Both the position numbers and the translations under genes were made by a program. A stretch of DNA of 7,702 bases from Pseudomonadota bacterium. Lineage in GTDB: Bacteria > Pseudomonadota > Alphaproteobacteria > Rhizobiales > Devosiaceae. Of the stretch, positions 1-5,843 are shown piece after piece (position 1 is the first letter of the stretch; every line of letters starts with the position of its first letter). The notes beneath the pieces are model-generated. The model was not told where the DNA came from, ran no database searches, and saw only the letters and a program-made list of their open reading frames with translations. Location of the stretch: the NCBI GenBank assembly GCA_023427545.1, contig JAEZBF010000204.1, forward strand, positions 1 to 7,702, in the 5' to 3' direction.

Positions 1-143
1 AACCCAACAAGGTGATCGCGTTCGAGCTCGGGATCAGCCCCCGCACCGTGGAGGTCTACCGTGCGGGGTTGATGTCCAAGATGCAGGCACGCAGCCTGCC
101 TGACCTGGTGCGGATCGTCTTGGACACCGGGGGCCTGACTTAG
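1..143 (+). CDS. fixJ: FixJ-family response regulator, C-terminal end (partial)
   Basis: The reading frame starting at base 3 gives the last 46 residues of a LuxR/NarL-type DNA-binding domain, ending at TAG 141-143. The visible helix-turn-helix reads NKVIAFELGISPRTVEVYRA and is followed by MSKMQARSLPDLVRI; this combination is very typical of FixJ, the response regulator of the oxygen-sensing FixL/FixJ pair. The receiver domain and start lie outside the window. In the family, phosphorylated FixJ activates fixK transcription, which agrees with the FixK-type gene 750 bp downstream. A more distant NarL-family regulator is possible, but the recognition-helix wording and the context make FixJ the best call. 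Confidence 0.9.
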   Translation, partial: PNKVIAFELGISPRTVEVYRAGLMSKMQARSLPDLVRIVLDTGGLT

Positions 144-446
144 CCGCCAATCTTTCGACTGGCGCCCTCAGACGCAATCCGTTGCCCTCGCTGCAGCATT
201 CGCCCGGGCTGCACGTTGCTGGTTACGAAAATGGCGGGGGTTTGATCCGCCTCAAGGCATCGATTTCCACCTCTGCTTGATTATTCAACGTTCCGCACTG
301 GCCCGCCAGGCTGCTGTCGGAGATGAGCGCTGAAGGCTCAGCGATGCGGGGATGGCGCACACCTGTGCTCGCGCAAACAGGACTAAGTAAGCCAGACCCG
401 GCAAAGGATGCGAGCGGTGACCCTTGAAAGTGTGGAGGCTACTGGG
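144..446. other. 303-bp intergenic region and long leader
   Basis: There is no convincing gene between the fixJ stop and the GTG at 447. Right after fixJ there is only a weak inverted repeat (CGCCA 145-149 with TGGCG 160-164) without a T-run, a poor terminator candidate. The region holds the FixK box at 242-255 and a possible -10 at 279-284. A small perfect hairpin, CGCTGA/TCAGCG with an AGGC loop (328-343), lies in the predicted leader. A short open frame (323-427, 34 codons) has its GGAG directly touching the ATG and is not called. Confidence 0.6.
242..255. promoter_or_regulatory. FNR/FixK box upstream of the degenerate receiver gene
   Basis: TTGATCCGCCTCAA matches the FNR/FixK consensus TTGAT-N4-ATCAA at 9 of 10 specified bases. 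The centre is at about 248.5. A weak -10 candidate, GATTAT (279-284), would place transcription start near 290, so the box would sit at about -41.5, the usual class II activator position. The leader to the GTG at 447 would then be about 157 nt. The binding site is read from sequence; the start site is inference. Confidence 0.75.
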
Positions 447-809
447 GTGAGCACTGCCCCCCCAAGACTCCGACGAATCCTCGTCATCTCACCCCCCCCC
501 CATCTACGCCGCTCGGTGGCCTTCGCTCTCGAAGTCGACGGGTTCGTCGTCACGTCTCGCGCTGATCTCGCTAGTCTCAACTCAGCCCGCGGGTATGACG
601 TCGTCGTGCTCGATCACAAAGCCGCCAAGGGGGTGCGCCCCGAGTCAGTGCTTTCGCTGTGCCGTTCCGCCTCGGTGGTTCTCCTCGCCGGCACCCCTCA
701 ACCCTGGTTGATTGGCAGCGTCGATTGCGTGGTTCAAATGCCCATCCTTGGCGATGCGCTGTGCACTGCCGTGCGCGAGGTCATCGGGACCCGGGGTGGC
801 CCTAAGTAA
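447..809 (+). CDS. Degenerate single-domain receiver (pseudo-receiver), candidate FixT-like protein
   Basis: The protein is 120 aa from GTG 447, chosen because GGAGG at 434-438 lies 8 nt upstream; an ATG at 408 is in frame but has AAAGG abutting it and adds 13 non-domain residues. It has the length and strand pattern of one CheY-like receiver: RRILVIS as beta-1 and YDVVVLD with Asp56 at the phosphorylation position. However, the acidic pair after beta-1 is replaced by Ser15-Pro16, the Thr/Ser after beta-4 by Ala81 (VVLLAG), and the conserved Lys before Pro by Met98 (VVQMPI). It should therefore not behave as a normal Mg-dependent phospho-receiver. There is no output domain. Cysteines are at 72, 94 and 106. 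FixT proteins of Sinorhizobium and Caulobacter are small receiver-like inhibitors of FixL under FixK control; the position between fixJ and fixK behind a FixK box suggests that role, but homology cannot be confirmed here. A run of ten C lies inside the gene (492-501). Confidence 0.75.
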   Translation: MSTAPPRLRRILVISPPPHLRRSVAFALEVDGFVVTSRADLASLNSARGYDVVVLDHKAAKGVRPESVLSLCRSASVVLLAGTPQPWLIGSVDCVVQMPILGDALCTAVREVIGTRGGPK

Positions 810-889
810 ACCCCCTAGTCCCCCGACCGGAATTTCGTCCCCTGCCGCTTTGGCTCAGGTTCCAGCCAGCAGAGCCGAGGGCAAACGAG

Positions 890-1549
890 ATGCTGATCCA
901 GTCGAACTTCCGCCCCCCCGAAATCGCCGCCTCATCGTTCCCGGTCCGGGATAGCAACGTACCCACCCTGCTGGCTGAGGCCCGTCCCTGCGCTGCGACC
1001 TTCTACGGCGCCAACGAGGCGATCTACGCGCAGGGCGACAAGGCCGGGCCGCTCTACCTGGTGGAATTCGGTACCGTTCGCATCGTTCGGCTCACTGCCG
1101 ACGGCCGCCGCCAGATCAACCGGTTTTGCTTCGCGGGGGAAGTGTTCGGCTTCGAGGCCGCGGCCGAGCATCACAGCTATGCCGAAAGCGTCGACGGTGC
1201 GGGCATCCGGGTGCTGCGCCCGACGACCGGCGGCAGGTTCGGGGCCAGCGCCATGTCGCTCGCGCTGCAGGCACTGACGCGGGCACAGGATCATCTGGTG
1301 CTGCTCGGCCGCATGACCGCAACCGAGAAGATGGCAGCTTTCTTCCTCGACCTCATGGAGCGTCAGGACAGCGATCGCTTCGTCGACCTGCCGATGCAGC
1401 GCAACGACATCGCCGACTATCTCGGCCTTACCTTCGAGACGGTGTCGCGTGTGCTCCGTACCCTAAAGGACCGCAAGATCATCCGGCTATCCCGGGTGGA
1501 TCAGGTTGAGGTTCTCGATATCGCGGCCCTTGAGGGCCTTTGCGAATAG
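890..1549 (+). CDS. fixK: FixK-type Crp/Fnr-family transcriptional activator
   Basis: The protein is 219 aa with GAGGG (877-881) 8 nt before the ATG. An N-terminal cyclic-nucleotide-binding-like beta-roll spans about residues 35-125 (QGDKAGPLYLVEFGTVRI, FAGEVFGFE). A dimerisation helix with the FNR-type string GRMTATEKMAAFFLDLM lies at about 140-156, and a winged helix-turn-helix follows. The recognition helix contains FETVSR (182-187); Glu183, Ser186 and Arg187 are the residues that read TTGA half-sites in FNR-family proteins, matching the five boxes in this window. Cysteines are only at 34, 80 and 218, so the N-terminal four-cysteine iron-sulfur motif of true FNR is absent, pointing to FixK, which is controlled through FixJ. 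It follows the degenerate receiver gene by 80 nt with no box of its own and precedes the ATPase by 15 nt, so co-transcription is likely. Confidence 0.88.
   Translation: MLIQSNFRPPEIAASSFPVRDSNVPTLLAEARPCAATFYGANEAIYAQGDKAGPLYLVEFGTVRIVRLTADGRRQINRFCFAGEVFGFEAAAEHHSYAESVDGAGIRVLRPTTGGRFGASAMSLALQALTRAQDHLVLLGRMTATEKMAAFFLDLMERQDSDRFVDLPMQRNDIADYLGLTFETVSRVLRTLKDRKIIRLSRVDQVEVLDIAALEGLCE
1525..1540 (+). other. Small GC hairpin at the 3' end of fixK
   Basis: GGCCC (1525-1529) pairs with GGGCC (1534-1538) around a TTGA loop, followed by TTTG, inside the last codons of fixK and about 25 nt before the ATPase start. It is too weak and lacks the U-run expected of a strong terminator. It could tune read-through or translation into the ATPase gene; that is speculation. 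Confidence 0.3.
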
Positions 1550-1564
1550 ACCGACACTCGTCCA

Positions 1565-3406
1565 ATGCCCATCTGGCGTGAGGCGCTGAGCCGATCACAC
1601 CTGTTGCTGGTCCTTATTGCGCTCGCGGGGCTTGCTGCGGGCGCAATGGTCTACTGGAGCGGCAACCCCGGCATGGCCGGCCTCATATGGGCCGGCGCGA
1701 CCATTCCCGTGCTCGCGGCTTTGCTGGTGGAGATCGTCACGTCCCTGCGCCGCGGCGATGTCGGGCTCGATCTCGTCGCGGCGCTCTCGATGTCGGCAGC
1801 GATTGCGTTCGGCGAGCCTCTGGCGGGCAATGTCGTGGCGCTGATGTATGCCGGCGGTCAGCTGCTCGAGGCGTTCGCTCAGTTACGTGCCCGCTCGGAG
1901 ATGACCGCTCTCCTTGGCCGGGTGGCGCACCACGCCATGCGCTTTTCCGGCGAAAGCCTGCATGAGGTCCCCATCGGTGAGGTCGTCGCCGGAGACCGCC
2001 TGCTGATCAGGCAGGGTGAGGTGCTTCCGGCAGACGGGATCGTGGCCGGCGCAACGACTGCGGTTCTCGATATGTCGTCGCTTACGGGGGAGGCGCTGCC
2101 CGAGCGTGTGGCGCCGGGTGGCGAGGCTCTGAGCGGGACCACCTGCGTTGGCCCTTCCTTCGAGCTTCTGGTCAGCCGCCCGGCGGCTGAAAGCACTTAC
2201 GCACGCATCGTCACGCTGGTCGAAGGTGCCCAGTCGAGCAAGGCGCCGATGGTGCGCCTCGCTGATCGTTACGCAGTCTGGTTCCTCGTGGTGACGGTGG
2301 TCCTGTCGGCAGCGGCCGGTCTGGTCAGCCAAGATCCCATCCGCGCGCTCGCGGTCCTCGTGGTTGCCACTCCGTGCCCGCTGATCCTGGCCGTACCCGT
2401 CGCGCTGATCGCAGGCATTTCGCGCACCGCACGCATCGGTGTTCTCGTGAAGACCGGCGGTCTGCTCGAGGCCCTGGCGCGTATTCGCACGGTGATCATC
2501 GACAAGACCGGCACGCTGACGAGCGGCCAGCCCGGCGTTGTGGACATCCGCACCTTCAACGGTGCGGACGCAAACGAGGTGCTCCGTCTCGCAGCAAGTC
2601 TCGATCTGGCGTCGAGCCATGTCGTGGCTCAGGCGCTCGTCGAGGAGGCGAGGACTCGCGGGCTCACGCTGTCGACGCCGACGGAAACGAGCGAGCGTGC
2701 CGGGGTCGGGATCGCCGGCCTGGTCGAGGGCCGGCAGGTGGTGATCGGCGGATCCAGCTACGTCAGGGAGATCAGCCAGGCTGGCGAAGTGCCGGAGCTC
2801 AAGGCCGATCTTCCGCAAGGGTCGTTGGCCGTGAACGTCGCGGTAGACGGCGAGCTCGTCGGTCTCATCGTACTCGCCGACCAGACCCGCGGAGACGCCG
2901 TCGAAGTCCTGGCCAAGCTCCGCCGGTTCGGCGTCGAGCGTATAGTCCTTGCATCGGGCGACCGGAGCGAGGTCGTGACGGCGCTCTCGTCCTCGCTCGA
3001 CGTCGATGAGAGCTGGGGCGATCTCGCGCCCGGCCAGAAGCTCGACATCGTTTCGGCGGAGCGATCGCGCGGTCCGGTGATGATGGTGGGCGATGGCGTC
3101 AACGATGCGCCCGCCCTCGCCGCCGCCGACGTAGGCGTGGCCCTCGGAGCCCGCGGCGCGGCGGCATCCTCGGAAGCTGCGGGCGTGGTCGTGCTGGTCG
3201 ACGCATTGGCGCCGCTGGCGACGGCACTCGGCATAGCGCAGCGCAGCCGGCGCATCGCAACGCAGAGCGTAGTCATCGGGCTGGCGCTGTCGCTGGCCGG
3301 GATGGTTGTGGCGGCGTTCGGTTACCTGCCGCCGGTGCAGGGGGCGCTGTTCCAGGAGGCGATCGACGTCGCCGTCATCCTCAACGCCTTGCGCGCGCTG
3401 CGCTGA
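1565..3406 (+). CDS. Heavy-metal-translocating P1B-type ATPase without N-terminal metal-binding domain
   Basis: The 613-aa membrane pump should export or import a transition metal using ATP. Motifs in order: membrane segments at about 13-31, 38-60 and 67-106; actuator TGE (174-176); segments at about 237-255 and 258-284 with the metal-site motif TPCPL (269-273); phosphorylation motif DKTGT (313-317, Asp313); hinge motif GDGVNDAP (509-516); and two C-terminal segments ending QEAIDVAVILNALRAL with Asp601. There is no N-terminal HMA domain or CxxC, and the first helix begins almost at once. The nucleotide-domain His-Pro dipeptide is His352-Val353 (SSHVVAQAL). FixI/CcoI copper ATPases of cbb3 assembly normally carry an N-terminal HMA domain, so this is not a standard FixI. 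The TPC motif plus a terminal-helix Asp could suit zinc/cadmium-like or another divalent metal, but the substrate is unknown. The start is the only ATG available after the in-frame fixK stop; no ribosome binding site is visible, so translation may depend on coupling. Confidence 0.9.
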   Translation: MPIWREALSRSHLLLVLIALAGLAAGAMVYWSGNPGMAGLIWAGATIPVLAALLVEIVTSLRRGDVGLDLVAALSMSAAIAFGEPLAGNVVALMYAGGQLLEAFAQLRARSEMTALLGRVAHHAMRFSGESLHEVPIGEVVAGDRLLIRQGEVLPADGIVAGATTAVLDMSSLTGEALPERVAPGGEALSGTTCVGPSFELLVSRPAAESTYARIVTLVEGAQSSKAPMVRLADRYAVWFLVVTVVLSAAAGLVSQDPIRALAVLVVATPCPLILAVPVALIAGISRTARIGVLVKTGGLLEALARIRTVIIDKTGTLTSGQPGVVDIRTFNGADANEVLRLAASLDLASSHVVAQALVEEARTRGLTLSTPTETSERAGVGIAGLVEGRQVVIGGSSYVREISQAGEVPELKADLPQGSLAVNVAVDGELVGLIVLADQTRGDAVEVLAKLRRFGVERIVLASGDRSEVVTALSSSLDVDESWGDLAPGQKLDIVSAERSRGPVMMVGDGVNDAPALAAADVGVALGARGAAASSEAAGVVVLVDALAPLATALGIAQRSRRIATQSVVIGLALSLAGMVVAAFGYLPPVQGALFQEAIDVAVILNALRALR

Positions 3407-3414
3407 GCGGCGTC

Positions 3415-3442
3415 TGCCGAGGATCGGTGGAGATCCTCGGCA
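3415..3442. terminator. Perfect 11-bp hairpin between convergent genes, likely bidirectional terminator
   Basis: TGCCGAGGATC (3415-3425) and GATCCTCGGCA (3432-3442) are exact reverse complements around a 6-nt GGTGGA loop. The hairpin lies 9 nt after the ATPase stop and 15 nt beyond the stop of the convergent minus-strand gene. No T-run follows on either strand, so it may slow polymerase or protect 3' ends rather than act as a classical intrinsic terminator. Confidence 0.6.
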
Positions 3443-3457
3443 CCTGGTTGGCGATCC

Positions 3458-3829
3458 TCAGGTGGGCCGTACGGCGATGACCTGGAAGACGTGGGTCTTG
3501 CCGTCGTCTTCGCGGATCGACAGGTACTCGCCGGGAACGAACCGCTCCGTCTCGAAGCGAAAGCCGACTTCGTCGTCACGGTCGGTCTGGTCGGTGTAGT
3601 CGAAGATCCAGCGGCCGCCCGGACCGTGCACAATCCTGCCCCTCGCCTCCGGCTCGTTGGGTCGCATGCGCCGCACGCGGCAGGCGGCCTGGTTCTGGTG
3701 CCAGGCCTTGGCGTCGATACTGCCATCGGCGTGTAGCGGCAGGTAGAGATGATAGGCATGATCGCGGTCGCCCAGCGGGTGTCCGGGTTCGCGCGCGAGC
3801 TCCAGCTCGATGTGGGAGATCGTCGTCAT
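3458..3829 (-). CDS. Conserved-looking hypothetical protein, 123 aa
   Basis: The minus-strand protein starts MTTISHIELELAREPGHPLG (ATG at 3829) and is soluble: no signal peptide or membrane segment is seen. It is rich in charged and aromatic residues: AWHQNQAACRVRRM (about residues 42-55), GGRWIFDY, then DDEVGFRF and FVPGEYLSIREDDG near the end. The sequence resembles a small family of uncharacterised alphaproteobacterial proteins that I recall but cannot name; no function is assigned. The frame extends upstream to a TTG at 3853 (131 aa) that overlaps the stop of the 29-aa gene as TTGA, which would imply translational coupling. The ATG 3829 is preferred on protein grounds, although its ribosome binding site is poor. 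It is probably co-transcribed with the 29-aa gene from the FixK box at 3994-4007. Confidence 0.7.
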   Translation of the reverse strand: MTTISHIELELAREPGHPLGDRDHAYHLYLPLHADGSIDAKAWHQNQAACRVRRMRPNEPEARGRIVHGPGGRWIFDYTDQTDRDDEVGFRFETERFVPGEYLSIREDDGKTHVFQVIAVRPT

Positions 3830-3849
3830 GGACTGCTCGCTCGGCACGC

Positions 3850-3939
3850 TCAACGCGTGCTCGCCCAGGCGAGTGCTCCTGCGAACACGACGAAGACCGC
3901 GACCATGATGGCGGTGACGACTAGTGCTTCTGCGGGCAT
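3850..3939 (-). CDS. 29-aa single-pass membrane microprotein
   Basis: The ATG at 3939 opens a 29-codon frame with a near-ideal ribosome binding site, AAGGAGG (3952-3946), 6 nt away. The product begins MPAEALVVTAIMVAVFVVFA and ends GALAWASTR: one strongly hydrophobic helix with a short acidic N-terminus and an Arg C-terminus, as expected of an inner-membrane single-pass peptide with the C-terminus probably inside. It lies about 55 nt downstream of a FixK box and directly precedes, or overlaps by the TTGA junction, the 123-aa gene. Small membrane peptides such as CcoQ, CcoS and CydX accompany terminal oxidases, but no specific similarity is claimed. The strong start signal and promoter context are the evidence that it is real. 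Confidence 0.65.
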   Translation of the reverse strand: MPAEALVVTAIMVAVFVVFAGALAWASTR

Positions 3940-3993
3940 CGGTTCCCTCCTTGGTTGATGGAGGGAGAACAGCAGACGCCAGGGTGCCGGCCG

Positions 3994-4007
3994 TTGACCT
4001 GCATCAA
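3994..4007. promoter_or_regulatory. FNR/FixK box in a divergent promoter region
   Basis: TTGACCTGCATCAA matches the consensus at 9 of 10 specified bases. With a centre at about 4000.5, a class II start on the minus strand would fall near 3959, leaving a 20-nt leader to the 29-aa gene. On the plus strand it would fall near 4042, leaving about 26 nt to the GTG at 4068. Both geometries are workable, so one box may serve both directions; no strong -10 hexamer decides between them. Confidence 0.75.
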
Positions 4008-4067
4008 ACCGCTGCGGCCCAGCCACGCTACCTGGAGTGCAGCCGGTGCTGGCCGGAGAACCAATCG

Positions 4068-4895
4068 GTGAGATGGGTGATCGGATTTCTCGTCGTGCCC
4101 ACCGCAGTGATTGTCGCTGCCGCGCTCTATCTCTGGTTTTCGACAGCCGCCTTCCGCGACCATGCCGAGCAGCTCCGCCGCGACATGGTCGCAACGCAGC
4201 TGAAGCCGTCCACTGCCAACCCCGGACTGCCGGAGATCGTCAGGGCCTACGCGATCAGGGCCGGCGGCGAGATCGGTGGCCCCTCGACGTTCTACGCGCG
4301 TCACCAGGCGACGCTTGCCACATCCAAGGATGCGGCGCCGATCGAGCTTAGCGCCGAGCAGTGGACCGGCACGATCGCGCCCGGGATCGTCTGGACCGCA
4401 AGTGGCACCATGAACCGCCTGCCGGTCAGCGTGCTCGACGCCTACGTCGATGGCCGTGGCGAGCTCTCCGCCCGGCTGCTCGGCAGCATCCAGGTCGCCG
4501 GGGGAGAGGGGCCGGACTACGACAAGGGGGAGCTCATGCGCTACCTCTCCGAGCTGCCGGTCTACCCCGATGCGATCCTCAACAACACGGCGCTGCGCTG
4601 GCGCGTGGTCGACCCCCGGACCATCGAAGTGACCGCCGACTCGCGGAGCGGCCCAGCCTCACTCCGCTTCTACTTCGACGCCAATGGCGACATCGTTCGC
4701 ATGGAAGCCGACGACCGGCCGATGGGCATCGACGGCGGCGCCACCGTGCCCACGACCTGGCACGGGCTCTATCGCGACTTCCGCCAGTTCGGCCGCTATC
4801 GCATCCCTGCCTATGGCGAGGTCGGCTGGGTGCTCGCGGACGGTCTCTTCACCTATTGGCGCGGAACGGTCGTCGCCTACGAGCCGAGCCCTTGA
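4068..4895 (+). CDS. Membrane-anchored protein resembling DUF6544/DUF6920 family
   Basis: The start is taken as GTG 4068 because GGAG (4055-4058) lies 9 nt upstream and the protein then opens directly with a membrane helix (WVIGFLVVPTAVIVAAALYL, about residues 3-22). The frame stays open further upstream, but that would run through the FixK box and the region upstream of the minus-strand gene. The 275-aa product has the helix as an uncleaved anchor, then a folded domain: GPSTFYARHQ (71-80), WTGTIAPGIVWTASG (99-113), GEGPDYDKGELMRYLSELPV (146-165) and WHGLYRDFRQFGRYRIPAYG (231-250). The GEGP-GEL-RYL-E pattern is what I associate with the DUF6544 (also listed as DUF6920) group of unknown function; the assignment is from memory. 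No catalytic motif is recognised. Control by low oxygen is suggested by the box at 3994-4007. Confidence 0.75.
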   Translation: MRWVIGFLVVPTAVIVAAALYLWFSTAAFRDHAEQLRRDMVATQLKPSTANPGLPEIVRAYAIRAGGEIGGPSTFYARHQATLATSKDAAPIELSAEQWTGTIAPGIVWTASGTMNRLPVSVLDAYVDGRGELSARLLGSIQVAGGEGPDYDKGELMRYLSELPVYPDAILNNTALRWRVVDPRTIEVTADSRSGPASLRFYFDANGDIVRMEADDRPMGIDGGATVPTTWHGLYRDFRQFGRYRIPAYGEVGWVLADGLFTYWRGTVVAYEPSP

Positions 4896-4905
4896 GGCAG
4901 GTCAA
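4892..4905. promoter_or_regulatory. FNR/FixK box upstream of the SDR gene, overlapping a stop codon
   Basis: TTGAGGCAGGTCAA has both TTGA and TCAA half-sites exact with 6-bp spacing; the inner T and A are replaced. The TGA of the left half-site is the stop codon of the preceding gene (4893-4895). With a centre at about 4898.5 and a candidate -10 TAGCTT at 4927-4932, a start near 4940 would put the box at about -41.5. Confidence 0.7.
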
Positions 4906-4983
4906 GGCCGCAGACCCTGCTTGAGCTAGCTTATCAAGAGGCGGCGCTGCCCGCGCGCTCTTCAACGAACAGGGGAACACCCG

Positions 4984-5739
4984 ATGACAGAGAACTTCAC
5001 TGGCAAGGTGGCCTTGGTCACCGGCGGCGCCTCCGGAATCGGCGCTGCCGTCGTGCGCCAGCTCGCTGCGGGCGGTGCCCGGGTGGTGGTCGCGGATCGT
5101 GATCTTGGCGGCGCGGAAGACGTCGTCCGCGCAGTTAAGGCAGCAGGCGGCACAGCAGTAGCCCGTGAGGTCAACGTCGCCGATGGGATCGAAGTCGAGG
5201 CGATGGTCGATTTTGCGGTCGGCACCTACGGCGCCCTGCACCTGGCGGTGAACAACGCCGGCATCGGTGGCCCGAGCGCTGCAACGGCTGACTACCCGCT
5301 CGACGGCTGGCGGCAGGTCATCGACGTCAACCTCAACAGTGCGTTCTATGGCCTCAAGTACGAGATTCCGGCCATGCAGGCGGCCGGAGGAGGCGCCATC
5401 GTCAACATGGCATCGATCCTCGGTACATTGGGCTTCGCGCAATCGCCGGCCTATGTGGCAGCCAAGCACGGCATGGTGGGCCTGACCAAGACGGCAGCCA
5501 TCGAGTACGCCAAGCACGGCATCCGGATCAATTCGATCGGCCCCGGCTTCATCGATACGCCGCTTCTGTCCAAGAACCTCGATCAGGCAACCCTGGGCTA
5601 TGTGGCAGGGCTGCATCCGATCGGGCGGCTGGGCACCTCCGACGAAGTGGCGGCGCTTACCTGCTTCCTGCTCTCGGACGCCGCCTCCTTCATCACCGGC
5701 AGCTATCACCTCGTGGATGGCGGCTACTCCGCCCAGTAG
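4984..5739 (+). CDS. Short-chain dehydrogenase/reductase (classical SDR), NAD(P)-dependent
   Basis: The 251-aa cytosolic oxidoreductase starts at ATG 4984 with AGGGG (4971-4975) 8 nt upstream. All classical SDR signatures are present: the cofactor motif TGGASGIG (13-20), Asp38 at the end of beta-2 (favouring NAD over NADP), NNAG (90-93), DVNLN with the catalytic-position Asn116, Ser144 in NMASILG, and Tyr157/Lys161 in YVAAK, followed by the typical IGPGFIDTPL and VDGGYSAQ ends. Length is standard for the family. The substrate cannot be predicted; annotation pipelines would probably label it a glucose 1-dehydrogenase-like or 3-oxoacyl-ACP reductase-like SDR. It has its own FixK box upstream, implying induction at low oxygen, possibly for redox balancing. 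Only a weak inverted repeat (CCTCG/CGAGG) follows the stop. Confidence 0.92.
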   Translation: MTENFTGKVALVTGGASGIGAAVVRQLAAGGARVVVADRDLGGAEDVVRAVKAAGGTAVAREVNVADGIEVEAMVDFAVGTYGALHLAVNNAGIGGPSAATADYPLDGWRQVIDVNLNSAFYGLKYEIPAMQAAGGGAIVNMASILGTLGFAQSPAYVAAKHGMVGLTKTAAIEYAKHGIRINSIGPGFIDTPLLSKNLDQATLGYVAGLHPIGRLGTSDEVAALTCFLLSDAASFITGSYHLVDGGYSAQ

Positions 5740-5774
5740 CTCCGCCTCGTCATCTGTCACGCGAGGTCGATCGA

Positions 5775-5788
5775 TTGACCTGGGTCAA
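5775..5788. promoter_or_regulatory. FNR/FixK box upstream of the BON-domain gene
   Basis: TTGACCTGGGTCAA has exact TTGA and TCAA half-sites with 6-bp spacing and extends the dyad by one more pair (inner C and G). Its centre is at about 5781.5; a start near 5823 would give the -41.5 geometry, with CACTAA (5808-5813) as a possible -10 and a leader of about 20 nt to the ATG at 5844. Confidence 0.75.
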
Positions 5789-5843
5789 CTTCCCGGGTGG
5801 CCGCATCCACTAAGCTCCCCGGCAAATCTCGGAGGACAAGGCC

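Noticed and set aside
145..164. Possible terminator after fixJ (CGCCA/TGGCG)
   Set aside because: Only five pairs with a ten-base loop and no T-run.
328..343. CGCTGA/TCAGCG hairpin in the predicted leader
   Set aside because: A six-pair stem without a T-run or known riboswitch features; not enough to call a regulatory RNA.
323..427. 34-codon open frame beginning ATG 323 in the leader of the degenerate receiver gene
   Set aside because: The GGAG directly abuts the ATG, the peptide has no recognisable character, and the frame overlaps the upstream start options of the next gene; at most a leader peptide.
698..711. Perfect 14-bp palindrome TCAACC-CT-GGTTGA inside the degenerate receiver gene
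   Set aside because: The half-sites are in the reverse order (TCAA...TTGA) from an FNR/FixK box and it lies inside coding sequence.
1883..2818. Long minus-strand open frame of 311 codons
   Set aside because: It lies opposite the P-type ATPase, whose motifs are intact; a high-GC antisense shadow with no domain character.
3924..4067. 48-codon upstream extension of the DUF6544-like gene
   Set aside because: It would code through the FixK box, overlap the start of the minus-strand microprotein and place non-conserved-looking residues before the membrane anchor; GTG 4068 has a better ribosome binding site.
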